DNA from: Prevotella aff. ruminicola Tc2-24 | Lineage (GTDB): Bacteria; Bacteroidota; Bacteroidia; Bacteroidales; Bacteroidaceae | Length of the DNA stretch: 64,000 nt | Direction: 5' to 3' | Assembly (NCBI RefSeq): GCF_900110895.1 | Contig: NZ_FOIQ01000002.1 | Span: 1,810-65,809 of the forward strand | Part shown: positions 26,497-36,464 of the stretch, piece by piece | Position numbering within the stretch: position 1 is the stretch's first letter | Layout: each line of letters begins with the position of its first letter | Notes under the pieces: generated by a model | Seen by the model: the letters and a program-made list of their open reading frames with translations, nothing else | What the model was told of the DNA's origin: nothing | The model's database searches: none | Program-made: the position numbers and the translations under genes

Positions 26497-27717
26497 AAGC
26501 CGTTTGGCAAAGTATCTGACAGGATACCAGACAGACAAGAAGCCAACCACCAATACCGTTATAAAGATCAGAATGATATCCTCTGGGTGCACACTCACAG
26601 GATAGGCATTGATGACAAACGAGCCACTTGACGAGCCCAGTCCGACAAGTCCGAAACGTTGTTGTGCCCAACAGAGCAGCAGTCCGATGACAATGCCCAG
26701 GACGGCACCGATAGCCGAGATCAGACGCCCTTCAAACAAGAACACCCTGACAATCTGCTTGTCGGAGGCACCCAGGTTACGCAGAGTCACCACATCCTCC
26801 TTCTTGTCGATTATAAGCATCGACAAGGAGCCGATGATGTTGAAACAAGCTACCATCAGGATAAAGGTAAGGAAGATATAGGCAATCAGTTTCTCGATCT
26901 TCATAATCTTGAACGTATCGTCCTGCTGTTCGAAACGATCCCTGACAACAAACCGGTCGCCACAGTACTTCTTTATCTCCGACTTCACAGCCTCGAAGTT
27001 ACTACCGGGTTTGAGACGAAGCTCCAATGATGAGAGCATACCCTGCTGATCGAAGATGCGACGGGCAAAGGCAATACTCGTGATAATATAATTCTTATCA
27101 TACTTGGCCTGCTTCACATTAAAGAGCACCCCTGGCGAATAGAGATTCTCCATCTCGAAAGCATCGGAAGGGTCGGTCAGGTCGAACTGTCCTTCCCGGC
27201 GCGGTGCATAGATCTGAAGCGGATAGTCAAAGGAGAAGCCCGTTGACAACAGCTCCGCCAGACGGATGCCAAGAATTCCATAGTCCATATCAGCGGCATG
27301 AAGACAGAAATCTCCATCACCGATCAGGATCTTGTTAATATGAGTCAGCTGATTGAAGTTATCATCAACACCCTTGACCGTCACCATTGCCTGACGACCA
27401 TTATAGACTGCCAACGCCTGATCCTCCACACACTCCGTCGCCACCTCAACCTGGGGCAGCTGTCGGATCTGAGTCAGTATGGGATCATCTGCCGCAACAG
27501 ACTTTCCTTCAACCGGTGACACTTTCAACTGCGGGTCAAACGACGTGAAGAAGGTGGCCACCAGATCATGGAAACCATTAAAAACACTCAGTGTGACAAC
27601 CAATGCCATCGTAGCAACAGCCACACCGATAACAGAGATGCCACTGATAATATTGATGGCATGAGTCGACTTCTTTGAGAAGAGATAACGCCTGGCTATG
27701 AAAAAAGGGAAGTTCAT
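26488..27717 (-). CDS. ABC transporter permease, LolC/LolE-like (FtsX family)
   Basis: 409 residues. One N-terminal TM (ISGISVIGVAVATMALVV), a large periplasmic MacB-type domain, and three C-terminal TMs, the FtsX/LolC architecture. MNFPFFIARRYLFSKKSTHAI is a typical LolC-type start. In Bacteroidetes such proteins are assigned to lipoprotein release from the inner membrane together with an ATPase encoded elsewhere; no ATPase gene is adjacent here. Last gene of the aroQ-OMT-rbfA run. Confidence 0.82.
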   Translation of the reverse strand: MNFPFFIARRYLFSKKSTHAINIISGISVIGVAVATMALVVTLSVFNGFHDLVATFFTSFDPQLKVSPVEGKSVAADDPILTQIRQLPQVEVATECVEDQALAVYNGRQAMVTVKGVDDNFNQLTHINKILIGDGDFCLHAADMDYGILGIRLAELLSTGFSFDYPLQIYAPRREGQFDLTDPSDAFEMENLYSPGVLFNVKQAKYDKNYIITSIAFARRIFDQQGMLSSLELRLKPGSNFEAVKSEIKKYCGDRFVVRDRFEQQDDTFKIMKIEKLIAYIFLTFILMVACFNIIGSLSMLIIDKKEDVVTLRNLGASDKQIVRVFLFEGRLISAIGAVLGIVIGLLLCWAQQRFGLVGLGSSSGSFVINAYPVSVHPEDIILIFITVLVVGFLSVWYPVRYFAKRLLA

Positions 27718-27766
27718 GATTGACTGTCGCTGTTAGCAGTATAACGAGCCACCAACAGCCGACGGC

Positions 27767-28102
27767 TTATTTGTTTAACAGTTCATCGATACGGTCAATA
27801 TAATCGAGAGAGTCGTCAATGAAGAAACGAAGCTCTGGCACGATACGCAACTGGTTCCTGACGCGTGTTCCCAACTCATAACGAACCGACTTCCCATTGG
27901 CATTGATATTCGTCAGGATCTCCTCGGCCTTCTCACTGGGGAAGATACTGAGGTAGGCGGTGCAGATGCTCAGATCAGGAGAGATCTTCACGCGGGTCAC
28001 ACTGACCATCACACCATGAGTGGCACGAGTCTGCTGTTGGAATATCAGCGAGAGCTCCTTCTGGAGCAGTCGGGCTATCTTATTCTGTCTTGTCTCTTGC
28101 AT
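27767..28102 (-). CDS. rbfA: Ribosome-binding factor A
   Basis: 111 residues, family length, opening METRQNKIARLLQKEL-like (here MQETRQNKIARLLQKEL) and ending with an ELRFFIDDSLDYIDRIDELL segment characteristic of RbfA. A KH-like protein that matures the 16S rRNA 5' end in the 30S subunit, important at low temperature. Confidence 0.9.
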   Translation of the reverse strand: MQETRQNKIARLLQKELSLIFQQQTRATHGVMVSVTRVKISPDLSICTAYLSIFPSEKAEEILTNINANGKSVRYELGTRVRNQLRIVPELRFFIDDSLDYIDRIDELLNK

Positions 28103-28130
28103 ATTCTAAATATTTAATTGTTTCTTTTTA

Positions 28131-28757
28131 TTATTTCTTACGGATGAGGGTGAGACCATCACGTAACGGAAGAATCACCTTCTCCACCCGTTCGTCACGG
28201 GCAATATATTCATTGAAGGAATCTATACCTCGCGTCTGTTGGTCGCGGTCATAGGCATGATCCACGACATGACCATCCCAGAGCGTATTGTCAGCCAAGA
28301 TAAAACCACCCGGTCGCAGAATACCCATCACCATCTCGTAGGTCTCCCGGTAAGTGCGCTTGTCACCATCGATGAACGCCATATCGAACAGGATGCCGAG
28401 TTTGGGCGCCTCCGTCAGCGCATCACCGATGAGGAACGTGATCTTGTCTGCCACAGGCGAGCCCTCTATCCAAGGACGAGTAAAATCCTCCATCTCGTCA
28501 TTAATCTCAAAGGTGTAGAGATGACCATCACCCTCAAGACCTTCCGCCATGGAAATGGCGCTATACCCACTGAAAGTACCAACCTCCAGGATATTCTTCG
28601 GACGGATCATCCGCACAAGCATCTTCAACAACCGTCCTTGCAGATGACCGCTTGCCATCCGACCATGGATGGTGTGGATGTTCGTCGCCCGAAAGAGTCG
28701 GTAGAGATAATCGCCCTCCGGGTCGATATGCTGCAGGATATACTCGTCAATCGTCAT
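28131..28757 (-). CDS. Class I SAM-dependent O-methyltransferase
   Basis: 208 residues of the O-methyltransferase family 3 type: SAM motif ILEVGTFSGYSAISMA and metal-binding/catalytic FDMAFIDGDKRTY. The substrate is unknown; family members methylate catechol-like compounds or tRNA. It overlaps aroQ by four bases (ATGA), so the two are coupled. Confidence 0.85.
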   Translation of the reverse strand: MTIDEYILQHIDPEGDYLYRLFRATNIHTIHGRMASGHLQGRLLKMLVRMIRPKNILEVGTFSGYSAISMAEGLEGDGHLYTFEINDEMEDFTRPWIEGSPVADKITFLIGDALTEAPKLGILFDMAFIDGDKRTYRETYEMVMGILRPGGFILADNTLWDGHVVDHAYDRDQQTRGIDSFNEYIARDERVEKVILPLRDGLTLIRKK

Positions 28758-29176
28758 TTCACTGCTAACAGTCCCTCAACAGCGAGCCGATAGCTGTCGA
28801 GTCCGAAGCCACAGATAACACCCAGACAGGCACAAGATATCAGTGACTTGTGACGGAACTCTTCGCGCTTATGCACATTCGAGATATGCACCTCGATGAC
28901 CGGGCATTTCAACGAACGGATACAGTCTTGCAGCGCTACACTGGTGTGTGTATAGGCTCCTGCATTGAGCACGATACCATCGTAGTCGAAGCCCACCTCC
29001 TGCATCTTATTGATCAGTTCTCCTTCGACATTACTCTGGAAATAGTCAATCTGCACCGACGGGTACTGGTGCCGTAACTGCGGCAGATAGTCGTCGAAAG
29101 AAGATGAGCCATAGATTCCCGGCTCGCGCTTTCCCAACAAGTTGAGGTTCGGACCGTTGATAATCTGAATCTTCAT
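28754..29176 (-). CDS. aroQ: 3-dehydroquinate dehydratase, type II
   Basis: 140 residues from ATG at 29176, the family length; the frame is open about 100 codons further upstream but that part crosses the promoter and the divergent xer gene. INGPNLNLLGKREPGIYG, NAGAYTHTSVAL and EVHISN are the type II motifs. Third step of the shikimate pathway. First gene of a four-gene minus-strand operon. Confidence 0.93.
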   Translation of the reverse strand: MKIQIINGPNLNLLGKREPGIYGSSSFDDYLPQLRHQYPSVQIDYFQSNVEGELINKMQEVGFDYDGIVLNAGAYTHTSVALQDCIRSLKCPVIEVHISNVHKREEFRHKSLISCACLGVICGFGLDSYRLAVEGLLAVK

Positions 29177-29200
29177 ATTAATCATGTTATATAACGCCTG

Positions 29201-29249
29201 CAAAGTTACGATTTTTTTTTCTGAATATCGAAAAAAAGTCGTAACTTTG
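29201..29249. promoter_or_regulatory. Symmetric divergent promoter pair of aroQ and the recombinase gene
   Basis: TAACTTTG on the minus strand (29201-29208) and on the plus strand (29242-29249). The intervening sequence is itself nearly palindromic: CAAAGTTACGA plus a T-run, then an A-run plus TCGTAACTTTG. Confidence 0.65.
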
Positions 29250-29257
29250 CGATAAAT

Positions 29258-30175
29258 ATGGAGAAGGATGTCATCAAGAGCTATATACGTTACCTGAAAC
29301 TGCAACGTAACATGTCGGGGAACACGTTGGATGCCTACCAGCGTGACCTCCAGAAGCTTCTTGACTATCTGGAACATGAAAGCGATCCGGAAACAGGAAA
29401 AGGCAAGGATTTGCGCGAGGTTGAGTTGGAGGATCTGCAGCATTTCGCTGCCGGCCTTCACGACATCGGCATCCACCCCCGATCGCAATGCAGGATCCTG
29501 AGCGGCATTCGTTCCTTCTTCCGGTTCCTGATGCTTGACGGTTATCGGGATGACGACCCCACGGAACTACTGGAATCGCCCCAGATTGGGACCCACCTGC
29601 CCGAGGTGCTGTCGACAGAGGAGATCGACAAGATAGAGGCATCCATTGACCTCTCCAAATGGGAGGGGCACCGTAACAGAGCCATCATCGAGGTTTTATT
29701 CTCCTGTGGCTTACGTGTCAGTGAACTCGTGAACCTGAAACTCTCAAACCTCTATCTCGACGAAGAGTTCGTTCGTGTACTGGGAAAAGGAAGCAAAGAG
29801 CGCCTCATTCCCATCTCCCAGAAAGCCATCCAGGAGCTTAGATTCTGGTTTTATGACCGTCAACTGATGAAAATCAAGCCGGGAGAGGAAGACTATGTAT
29901 TCCTGAATCGCTACGGGAGTCACCTTACCCGCACGATGATCCTAATCATGATCAAACGGCAGGCTGTGACGGCCGGCATCACAAAGACCATCTCCCCTCA
30001 TACGCTGCGCCATTCCTTTGCCACCTCACTGTTGGAAGGCGGTGCCGACCTGCGAGTCATCCAGGCCCTCCTTGGACATGAGAGTATCGGAACGACGGAG
30101 ATATACACGCATATTGACACGTCTGCCCTGCGACGCGAGATTCTGGAGCATCACCCCAGGAACATGAAAAGGTAA
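29258..30175 (+). CDS. Tyrosine recombinase, XerD-like
   Basis: 305 residues, normal Xer length. SAM-like N-terminal DNA-binding domain (YIRYLKLQRNMSGNTLDAY) and catalytic domain with Arg in SCGLRVSELVNL, HTLRHSFATSLLEGGADLR and Tyr in TEIYTHI. Likely resolves chromosome dimers at dif; XerC versus XerD cannot be told from sequence alone, and no mobile-element features surround it. The ATG is only nine bases after the -7 element, so the leader is very short. Confidence 0.88.
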   Translation: MEKDVIKSYIRYLKLQRNMSGNTLDAYQRDLQKLLDYLEHESDPETGKGKDLREVELEDLQHFAAGLHDIGIHPRSQCRILSGIRSFFRFLMLDGYRDDDPTELLESPQIGTHLPEVLSTEEIDKIEASIDLSKWEGHRNRAIIEVLFSCGLRVSELVNLKLSNLYLDEEFVRVLGKGSKERLIPISQKAIQELRFWFYDRQLMKIKPGEEDYVFLNRYGSHLTRTMILIMIKRQAVTAGITKTISPHTLRHSFATSLLEGGADLRVIQALLGHESIGTTEIYTHIDTSALRREILEHHPRNMKR

Positions 30176-30215
30176 GTTTCTTGCACTTGGAAATGAAAAG
30201 AAAACAAACTTTTCT

Positions 30216-30246
30216 TTTGCATTTCCCTCGTTTTTTCGTAATTTTG
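30216..30246 (+). promoter_or_regulatory. metK promoter
   Basis: TTTG 30216-30219, 19 bases, TAATTTTG 30239-30246. Confidence 0.65.
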
Positions 30247-30264
30247 CACCCAAAAATATAAGCT

Positions 30265-31527
30265 ATGTCATACCTCTTTTCTTCAGAATCAGTATCTGAG
30301 GGCCATCCCGATAAGGTGGCCGACCAGATTTCAGACGCAATACTCGATCAGTTCCTGGCCTACGATGAGAAAGCACGCGTTGCCTGCGAGTCGTTTGTCA
30401 CGACAGGACAAGTTGTTATCATGGGCGAAGTACGAAGCGATGTCTATATCGATCTGCAGACCATCGCCCGCAATACCATCAAACGCATCGGCTATACCAA
30501 AGCTGAGTACCAGTTCGATGGTGACTCATGTGGCATCCTCAGTGCCATTCACGAGCAGAGTGCCGACATCAACCGTGGTGTTGATAATGGTAATGAGGAC
30601 GAACAGGGAGCCGGTGACCAAGGCATGATGTTTGGCTACGCCACCAATGAGACGGAGAACTACATGCCCGTAAGCCTAGACTTGGCTCATCTGATTATGC
30701 GCACACTGGCCGATATCCGTAAGGAAGGCAAGGAAATGACCTACCTGCGTCCCGACTCCAAGAGTCAGGTCACCGTACAATATAGCGACGAAGGTATTCC
30801 CGAGCGCATTGACACGATTGTTGTGTCCACCCAGCATGACGAGTTCGACTCCGACGACGAAAAGATGCTCGCACGAATCAAGGACGACGTCATCAACATC
30901 CTCATCCCGAGGGTTAAACAGCAGATTCACAGTCAGAAGGTGCTTGACCTCTTTGGACTGGATATCAAATACTACGTCAATCCGACAGGTAAGTTCGTCA
31001 TCGGCGGTCCCCACGGCGATACTGGTCTTACAGGTCGTAAGATTATCGTTGACACTTACGGAGGTAAGGGCGCTCATGGCGGTGGTGCATTCTCCGGCAA
31101 GGACTCCTCGAAGGTTGACCGGTCTGCAGCATACGCAGCCCGTCATATCGCCAAGAACATGGTGGCAGCAGGCGTGGCCGATGAGATGCTTGTACAGATT
31201 AGCTATGCCATCGGCGTGGCACGACCGATGAACATCTACGTGAACACATACGGAAGGGGCAAGGTGCAGATGAGCGACGGTGAGATCGCCAAGCGGATAG
31301 AGAAACTGTTCGACCTGCGTCCGAAAGCCATCGAGCGCACCCTGAAGCTACGGCAGCCTATGTACAGTGAGACGGCGGCCTATGGACATATGGGACGGCA
31401 ATCGGAGGTGGTTAAGAAAACCTTCACGAGTCACTACCATGAGAAAAAGGTCATTGATGTCGAATTGTTCACATGGGAGAAACTTGACCGGGTGGAGGAC
31501 ATCCGCCGGGAATTCGGTCTGTCATAG
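30265..31527 (+). CDS. metK: S-adenosylmethionine synthetase
   Basis: 420 residues. Signatures [28 protein letters not shown] and [16 protein letters not shown] are intact. It makes SAM from methionine and ATP. No SAM riboswitch is visible in the ~20-base leader. Followed after three bases by the DUF4271 gene. Confidence 0.95.
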   Translation: MSYLFSSESVSEGHPDKVADQISDAILDQFLAYDEKARVACESFVTTGQVVIMGEVRSDVYIDLQTIARNTIKRIGYTKAEYQFDGDSCGILSAIHEQSADINRGVDNGNEDEQGAGDQGMMFGYATNETENYMPVSLDLAHLIMRTLADIRKEGKEMTYLRPDSKSQVTVQYSDEGIPERIDTIVVSTQHDEFDSDDEKMLARIKDDVINILIPRVKQQIHSQKVLDLFGLDIKYYVNPTGKFVIGGPHGDTGLTGRKIIVDTYGGKGAHGGGAFSGKDSSKVDRSAAYAARHIAKNMVAAGVADEMLVQISYAIGVARPMNIYVNTYGRGKVQMSDGEIAKRIEKLFDLRPKAIERTLKLRQPMYSETAAYGHMGRQSEVVKKTFTSHYHEKKVIDVELFTWEKLDRVEDIRREFGLS

Positions 31528-31530
31528 GAT

Positions 31531-32550
31531 ATGCTAAGACAGGACAGCATCTTCAGTCCATTGTCGGAAACGGCCTATACAGATACAGCCGTCAGTCAAC
31601 CGACAAAGCCGCAGACACCCTATCAGGTGCTGCGGTTGTTGCCTAAAGACGCGACCCCTGCCCAACAAGACTCTGCCATTCAAGCTTGGTTTGAACCAAG
31701 CGAGATACACTACAGTCAGCAACCCGATACGCTCCACCTTCCAGGGCATGGCGTCCCACGTGACCCAAAAGTCGTTGATATCCCCCAATACTATCGGGAG
31801 AACTATTTCTCAAACGACAGTCTCTATCACCCGGAACTCAACGGAGGCCGCTATGGCGTCGCAGGCGATCCCGTTCCTTATACCATCAGCAATGATAACG
31901 TTATCACAGGACTGTTGGTATTCTGCTTCCTGCTCATCGCTTTCGTCTTTTCAAAGCTCTCATGGTTTATCGTACACCAGATTAAGGATTTCTTCTACGT
32001 CCAGAAAGGAGAGCATACCATGACAGAGACAGGCAACGAGGTCAAGTTACAGATGCATCTCGTCGTGCTGACATGTATTGTTTTTGCCCTGCTCTACTAT
32101 TTCTACACGACCAACTATGTCGCCAGCACCTTCAATCTCTCTTCAGAATACCAGTTACTGGGTATATTCGGAGGCGTCTTTGCCGGATACTTCCTGCTGC
32201 GTTTTCTGTTATACACCGTGGTGAACAATGTCTTCTTCGACGGTAGAAAAAATAAAAAATTCCTGACATCCTTACTGTTTATCACCTCCTTGGAAGGTAT
32301 CCTCCTGTTCCCCTCCGTACTACTCTTGGCCTACTTCCACATTCCTCCCCAATCTGTTGTTTATTACTGTGCCACAGTGATCGTTTTGGCCAAAATCCTC
32401 ACATTTTACAAGGCACACGTTACATTTTTTAGGCAAAATGCAGATTTTCTGCAAATTATTTTGTACTTTTGTGCCCTCGAAATGATACCGTTATTTGCCC
32501 TTTGGGGTGGACTTGCGGTGATTGTCAATTTTCTGAAAGTAAATTTTTAG
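31531..32550 (+). CDS. DUF4271 family multi-pass membrane protein
   Basis: 339 residues. A soluble N-terminal half rich in Pro and Gln (to ~residue 125) is followed by about six to seven TM helices starting VITGLLVFCFLLIAFVF. Bacteroidetes-specific DUF4271 proteins sit next to hemD, as here (seven bases apart). Function unknown; context suggests a link to heme synthesis or envelope biogenesis. Confidence 0.8.
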   Translation: MLRQDSIFSPLSETAYTDTAVSQPTKPQTPYQVLRLLPKDATPAQQDSAIQAWFEPSEIHYSQQPDTLHLPGHGVPRDPKVVDIPQYYRENYFSNDSLYHPELNGGRYGVAGDPVPYTISNDNVITGLLVFCFLLIAFVFSKLSWFIVHQIKDFFYVQKGEHTMTETGNEVKLQMHLVVLTCIVFALLYYFYTTNYVASTFNLSSEYQLLGIFGGVFAGYFLLRFLLYTVVNNVFFDGRKNKKFLTSLLFITSLEGILLFPSVLLLAYFHIPPQSVVYYCATVIVLAKILTFYKAHVTFFRQNADFLQIILYFCALEMIPLFALWGGLAVIVNFLKVNF

Positions 32551-32557
32551 GACACAG

Positions 32558-33307
32558 ATGGTAAAGAAGATTTTGGTTTCACAACCCAAGCCAACCAGTG
32601 AGAAATCGCCATATTTCGACATTGCGAATAGATTTGGCATTGAATTGGTGTTTCGTCCCTTCATCAAAGTGGAGGGCATCAGCGCTAAGGAGTTCCGCAC
32701 TCAGAAAGTAAGCATTCTGGATTACACCGCTATCGTTTTTACTTCACGACACGCTATTGATCATTTCTTCAAGATGGCCAAAGAGCTGAGGGTGACAATT
32801 CCTGAGGACATGAAGTATTTCTGTGTCACAGAGACTATTGCATTATACATCCAGAAATACGTGCAGTACCGCAAGCGCAAGGTGTTCTTCGGAGAGACCG
32901 GACGTATTGACGACTTGGTACCTACCATGGTCAAACACAAGACGGAGAAATATCTTGTGCCAATGAGCGACGTACACAATGATAGTCTTTCTTTACTGCT
33001 TGACTCCAAGAAACTGCAGCATAAGGAGTGTGTGATGTACAAGACTGTGAGCAACGACTTCACGCCCGAAGAGGTTGAGACATTCGATTACGACATGCTG
33101 ATCTTCTTCAGTCCTGCAGGAATCGAGTCGCTGAGTAAGAACTTCCCTGATTTCAAGCAGGATAAGATTGCCATTGCCACCTTCGGACCAACAACGGCAA
33201 AAGCTGCCAAAGAGGCTGGTCTCCGACTTGACATAGAGGCTCCCTCTGAGAAATATCCTTCGATGACGAGCGCTCTGCAGCATTTCCTGATTGAGCAACA
33301 AGACTAA
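32558..33307 (+). CDS. hemD: Uroporphyrinogen-III synthase
   Basis: 249 residues of the HemD fold: VKKILVSQPKPT, VFTSRHAIDHFF, LIFFSPAGIESL and TFGPTTAKAAKEAGL. It cyclises hydroxymethylbilane in tetrapyrrole synthesis. HemD is weakly conserved, so the assignment leans on these motifs plus the DUF4271-hemD-rnpA order typical of Bacteroidetes. Confidence 0.85.
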   Translation: MVKKILVSQPKPTSEKSPYFDIANRFGIELVFRPFIKVEGISAKEFRTQKVSILDYTAIVFTSRHAIDHFFKMAKELRVTIPEDMKYFCVTETIALYIQKYVQYRKRKVFFGETGRIDDLVPTMVKHKTEKYLVPMSDVHNDSLSLLLDSKKLQHKECVMYKTVSNDFTPEEVETFDYDMLIFFSPAGIESLSKNFPDFKQDKIAIATFGPTTAKAAKEAGLRLDIEAPSEKYPSMTSALQHFLIEQQD

Positions 33308-33319
33308 CAGCATCTTTGC

Positions 33320-33706
33320 ATGGCGGCTCCGACCTTCAAAAAAGAGGAGCGCATTGTCAGCAACCGGCTGATAGAGACGCTCTTTGAGAAAGGCGACAGT
33401 CATATGCTGGCAGCCTATCCCCTCAGGATGGTCTATCAGCAGACGACGTGCTGCCAAGGATGTGCTCCCGTTCAGATCCTGATCAGTGTTCCCAAGAAAC
33501 GGTTCAAACACGCTGTTGACAGGAATCGGGTAAAACGTCAGATTCGCGAGGCATACCGCCAGCACAAACAGATTCTTGACGGTATTATCTCTGAAGACAA
33601 GCTTCTGTTGATTGCCTTTATCTGGCTCTCCGACAGACATTGTCCAACACAGGAAGTAGAACGACGTGTTGTCAGTCTGTTACAACGAATAGCGAAGAAG
33701 GCATGA
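33320..33706 (+). CDS. rnpA: Ribonuclease P protein component
   Basis: 128 residues. The RnpA signature [16 protein letters not shown] and an upstream KKRFKHAVD are present. Protein subunit of RNase P, which trims tRNA 5' ends. Stop codon overlaps yidD by ATGA. Confidence 0.92.
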   Translation: MAAPTFKKEERIVSNRLIETLFEKGDSHMLAAYPLRMVYQQTTCCQGCAPVQILISVPKKRFKHAVDRNRVKRQIREAYRQHKQILDGIISEDKLLLIAFIWLSDRHCPTQEVERRVVSLLQRIAKKA

Positions 33707-33933
33707 AGCTGTTATCGCTGATACTATCCCGAATACTGGTACTGCCCATCCGCTTCTACCAGATATGTATATCGCCCCTTCTGGGACCTTCGTGCCGGTT
33801 TACCCCGACATGTAGCGAGTATGCCAAGGAAGCCATTATGAAACATGGCCCTATCAAGGGATTGTGGCTAGCCATCTGGAGGATACTACGATGCAATCCA
33901 TGGGGCGGCTCTGGTTATGATCCAGTACCATAA
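33703..33933 (+). CDS. yidD: Membrane protein insertion efficiency factor
   Basis: 76 residues from ATG 33703 (overlapping the rnpA stop); a longer frame exists but the conserved protein begins [35 protein letters not shown] and GGSGYDPVP are the YidD hallmarks. It aids YidC-dependent insertion of inner-membrane proteins. Confidence 0.92.
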   Translation: MKLLSLILSRILVLPIRFYQICISPLLGPSCRFTPTCSEYAKEAIMKHGPIKGLWLAIWRILRCNPWGGSGYDPVP

Positions 33934-34020
33934 CGCCTCGTCTTTGACGATCCGACGGATTCCGGATAGTCCGGATCATCCAGACTCCCAAAAAGAAAAA
34001 AAAGAATAATAATATCGACG

Positions 34021-35316
34021 ATGAAGAACTTTGTTGAAGAATTGAAATGGCGCGGCATGCTGGCACAGATCATGCCGGGAACGGAGGAACTTCTCCAGAA
34101 GGAGATGGTGACGGCCTACCTGGGAACAGACCCGACGGCCGACTCCCTGCATATTGGACATCTGTGCGGCATCATGATGCTCCGCCACTTACAGCGTTGC
34201 GGTCACAAGCCCATCATCCTCGTAGGAGGAGCCACGGGTATGATTGGTGACCCATCCGGAAAAAGTCAGGAGCGTAACCTGCTCAATGACGAGACGCTAC
34301 GCCATAATCAGGAATGTATCAAGAAACAAGTCGCTAAGTTCCTTGACTTCGAGTCGAAGGAGCCGAATGCAGCCGTAATGGTCAACAACTACGACTGGAT
34401 GAAGGATTTCACCTTCCTTGATTTCGCACGCGAGGTTGGTAAGCATATCACCGTCAACTATATGATGGCAAAGGAGAGTGTACAGCAGCGCCTGAACGGT
34501 ACGGCCCGCGACGGTCTGTCGTTCACGGAGTTCACCTACCAACTGTTACAGGGCTACGACTTCCTCTATCTGTATCAGCACTATGGTGTAAAACTCCAGT
34601 TGGGTGGTAACGACCAGTGGGGTAATATGACCACCGGTACAGAACTCATTCGTCGCACACTCGGTAACGAGGTGGAAACCTTCGCCCTCACGTGTCCGCT
34701 TATCACCAAGAGTGACGGAAAGAAATTCGGAAAGACCGAGAGCGGCAACATCTGGCTTGATCCACAACGCACCACACCGTATAAGTTCTATCAGTTCTGG
34801 TTGAACGTCAGCGATGAGGATGCAGAGCGTTATATCAAGATCTTCACCTCTCTGGAGAAGGACGTCATCGATGCCCTGATTGAAGAGCACAAAAAGGATC
34901 CGGGACGCCGTATTCTGCAGAAACGTCTGGCAGAAGAAGTCACTGTCATGGTACACTCTCAGGAGGCCCTTGACACAGCCATTGAGGCCAGTAGTATCCT
35001 CTTTGGCAAATCAACCAAGGAAGGACTTGAGAAGCTTGACGAGCAGACATTCCTCGACGTCTTCGACGGTGTACCACAGTATGAGGTCGCCAAAGACCAG
35101 CTCGGTCAACCAGCCGTTGAGTTGCTGACGACCGTTGCTCCCGTCTTCCCGTCAAAGGGTGAGATGCGTAAGATGGTGCAGGGTGGCGGTGTCTCTCTGA
35201 ACAAGGAGAAGCTGACTGACCAGAACCGACCGATTACCGCAGAGGATCTGATCGACGGGAAGTATCTGTTGGCTCAGAAAGGTAAGAAGAACTACTATCT
35301 GCTCATCGTGAAATAA
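34021..35316 (+). CDS. tyrS: Tyrosyl-tRNA synthetase
   Basis: 431 residues. Class I motifs: HIGH-like SLHIGHLCG and KMSKS-like KKFGKTESG; a C-terminal S4 RNA-binding domain ([15 protein letters not shown]). It charges tRNA-Tyr. No T-box is visible in the 87-base upstream gap. Confidence 0.94.
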   Translation: MKNFVEELKWRGMLAQIMPGTEELLQKEMVTAYLGTDPTADSLHIGHLCGIMMLRHLQRCGHKPIILVGGATGMIGDPSGKSQERNLLNDETLRHNQECIKKQVAKFLDFESKEPNAAVMVNNYDWMKDFTFLDFAREVGKHITVNYMMAKESVQQRLNGTARDGLSFTEFTYQLLQGYDFLYLYQHYGVKLQLGGNDQWGNMTTGTELIRRTLGNEVETFALTCPLITKSDGKKFGKTESGNIWLDPQRTTPYKFYQFWLNVSDEDAERYIKIFTSLEKDVIDALIEEHKKDPGRRILQKRLAEEVTVMVHSQEALDTAIEASSILFGKSTKEGLEKLDEQTFLDVFDGVPQYEVAKDQLGQPAVELLTTVAPVFPSKGEMRKMVQGGGVSLNKEKLTDQNRPITAEDLIDGKYLLAQKGKKNYYLLIVK

Positions 35317-35356
35317 GATATGGTGGTAAAAATTTGGCCGAATGCCAAATTTTTAC

Positions 35357-35364
35357 TACCTTTG
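35357..35364 (+). promoter_or_regulatory. tRNA-Gln promoter -7 element
   Basis: TACCTTTG, ending 10 bases before the tRNA. Confidence 0.6.
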
Positions 35365-35374
35365 CACCCGATTC

Positions 35375-35445
35375 TGGACGATGGTGTAATGGTAACACTA
35401 CAGGTTTTGGTTCTGTCATTCCCGGTTCGAATCCGAGTCGTCCAA
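35375..35445 (+). tRNA. tRNA-Gln (anticodon TTG)
   Basis: Acceptor TGGACGA pairs with TCGTCCA, D arm around GTGTAATGGTAACAC, anticodon loop TTTTGGT giving TTG, and T arm CCCGG-TTCGAAT-CCGAG. Discriminator A; CCA is not encoded. Confidence 0.93.
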
Positions 35446-35453
35446 CTTCACAA

Positions 35454-35488
35454 TGGGGGTCTGCATTTCTGCGGATCCCCTTTTTTTC
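35454..35488 (+). terminator. tRNA-Gln terminator
   Basis: GGGGTCTGC pairs with GCGGATCCCC with slight irregularity, followed by T7. Confidence 0.75.
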
Positions 35489-35509
35489 ATCATTTTTAAG
35501 TGTTCCTTT

Positions 35510-35540
35510 TTTGCCATCCATATAATAATTTGTAACTTTG
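35510..35540 (+). promoter_or_regulatory. SDR gene promoter
   Basis: TTTG 35510-35513, 19 bases, TAACTTTG 35533-35540. It overlaps an upstream in-frame ATG at 35538 and thereby decides for the start at 35583. Confidence 0.65.
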
Positions 35541-35582
35541 CAGGCAACAAACGGAAAATATAATTCTAAAACAAACAAGACT

Positions 35583-36386
35583 ATGGCAAATTTATTCTCC
35601 CTTGAAGGTAAGAACGCATGGATTACCGGAGCCTCTTACGGAATTGGTTTTAACATCGCCAAAGCTTTCGTTGCGGCCGGCATCAAGAACATTATCTTCA
35701 ATGACATCAACGAGGCCGCTCTGGAGCGCGGATTGACCAACTACAGAGAAGCGGGCATCGAGAACGTGAAAGGCTATGTCTGCGACGTGACCGATGAGAA
35801 CGCCGTGAAGGCTCTCGTCGACAAGATCCATCAGGAGGTAGGACAAATCGACATCCTTGTCAACAACGCAGGTATTATCAAGCGTATCCCCATGCACGAA
35901 ATGAAACGCGCAGAGTTCCAACAAGTCATTGACATCGACCTCGTTGGTCCGTTCATCTGTTCGTCGGCTGTCATCCCCGAGATGATGGAGCGCCGCGAGG
36001 GTAAGATCATCAATATCTGCTCAATGATGTCTGAACTGGGACGTGAGACCGTCAGTGCCTATGCAGCCGCCAAAGGCGGTCTGAAGATGCTCACCCGCAA
36101 CATCTGTTCTGAATATGGCGAGTATAATATCCAATGTAACGGCATTGGTCCGGGATACATCGCTACCCCACAGACTGCACCACTGCGTGAGCGCCAGCCC
36201 GACGGTAGTCGTCATCCTTTCGACAGTTTCATTTGCGCCAAGACACCAGCTGGACGTTGGCTCGACCCAAGTGAACTTGGCGGACCTGCCGTTTTCCTTG
36301 CATCACATGCCTCTGATGCTGTTAACGGTCATGTCCTCTACGTCGACGGTGGTATCCTCGCCTACATTGGCAAACAGCCAAAATAA
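35583..36386 (+). CDS. SDR-family oxidoreductase, gluconate 5-dehydrogenase-like
   Basis: 267 residues from ATG 35583. Classical short-chain dehydrogenase: cofactor motif TGASYGIGFNIA, NNAG, and catalytic Ser with YAAAK (SAYAAAKGG). PGYIATPQT and the C-terminal DGGILAYIGKQP match the 5-keto-gluconate reductase/KduD group as I recall it, acting on uronic-acid or gluconate intermediates. No sugar-acid genes are adjacent, so the exact substrate is uncertain. Confidence 0.85.
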   Translation: MANLFSLEGKNAWITGASYGIGFNIAKAFVAAGIKNIIFNDINEAALERGLTNYREAGIENVKGYVCDVTDENAVKALVDKIHQEVGQIDILVNNAGIIKRIPMHEMKRAEFQQVIDIDLVGPFICSSAVIPEMMERREGKIINICSMMSELGRETVSAYAAAKGGLKMLTRNICSEYGEYNIQCNGIGPGYIATPQTAPLRERQPDGSRHPFDSFICAKTPAGRWLDPSELGGPAVFLASHASDAVNGHVLYVDGGILAYIGKQPK

Positions 36387-36412
36387 TAGAGGGAAAACAC
36401 GATAAAAAAAAA

Positions 36413-36450
36413 CAAGGAGACCTCCAAATGGAAGTCTCCTTAATTTTTTA
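36413..36450. terminator. Bidirectional terminator between SDR and HU genes
   Basis: AAGGAGAC and GTCTCCTT arms with A-rich and T-rich flanks serve both convergent genes. Confidence 0.8.
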
Positions 36451-36464
36451 TTACATTATGATGC

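Noticed and set aside
29177..29488. N-terminal extension of aroQ
   Set aside because: It would cross the divergent promoter and the recombinase gene; type II dehydroquinases begin at the KIQIINGPNLN motif.
29258..30175. Xer recombinase as integrase of a mobile element
   Set aside because: Standard Xer length and motifs, housekeeping neighbours, and no attachment-site repeats or tRNA nearby.
30247..30264. SAM riboswitch ahead of metK
   Set aside because: The leader between promoter and ATG is only about 20 bases, too short for one.
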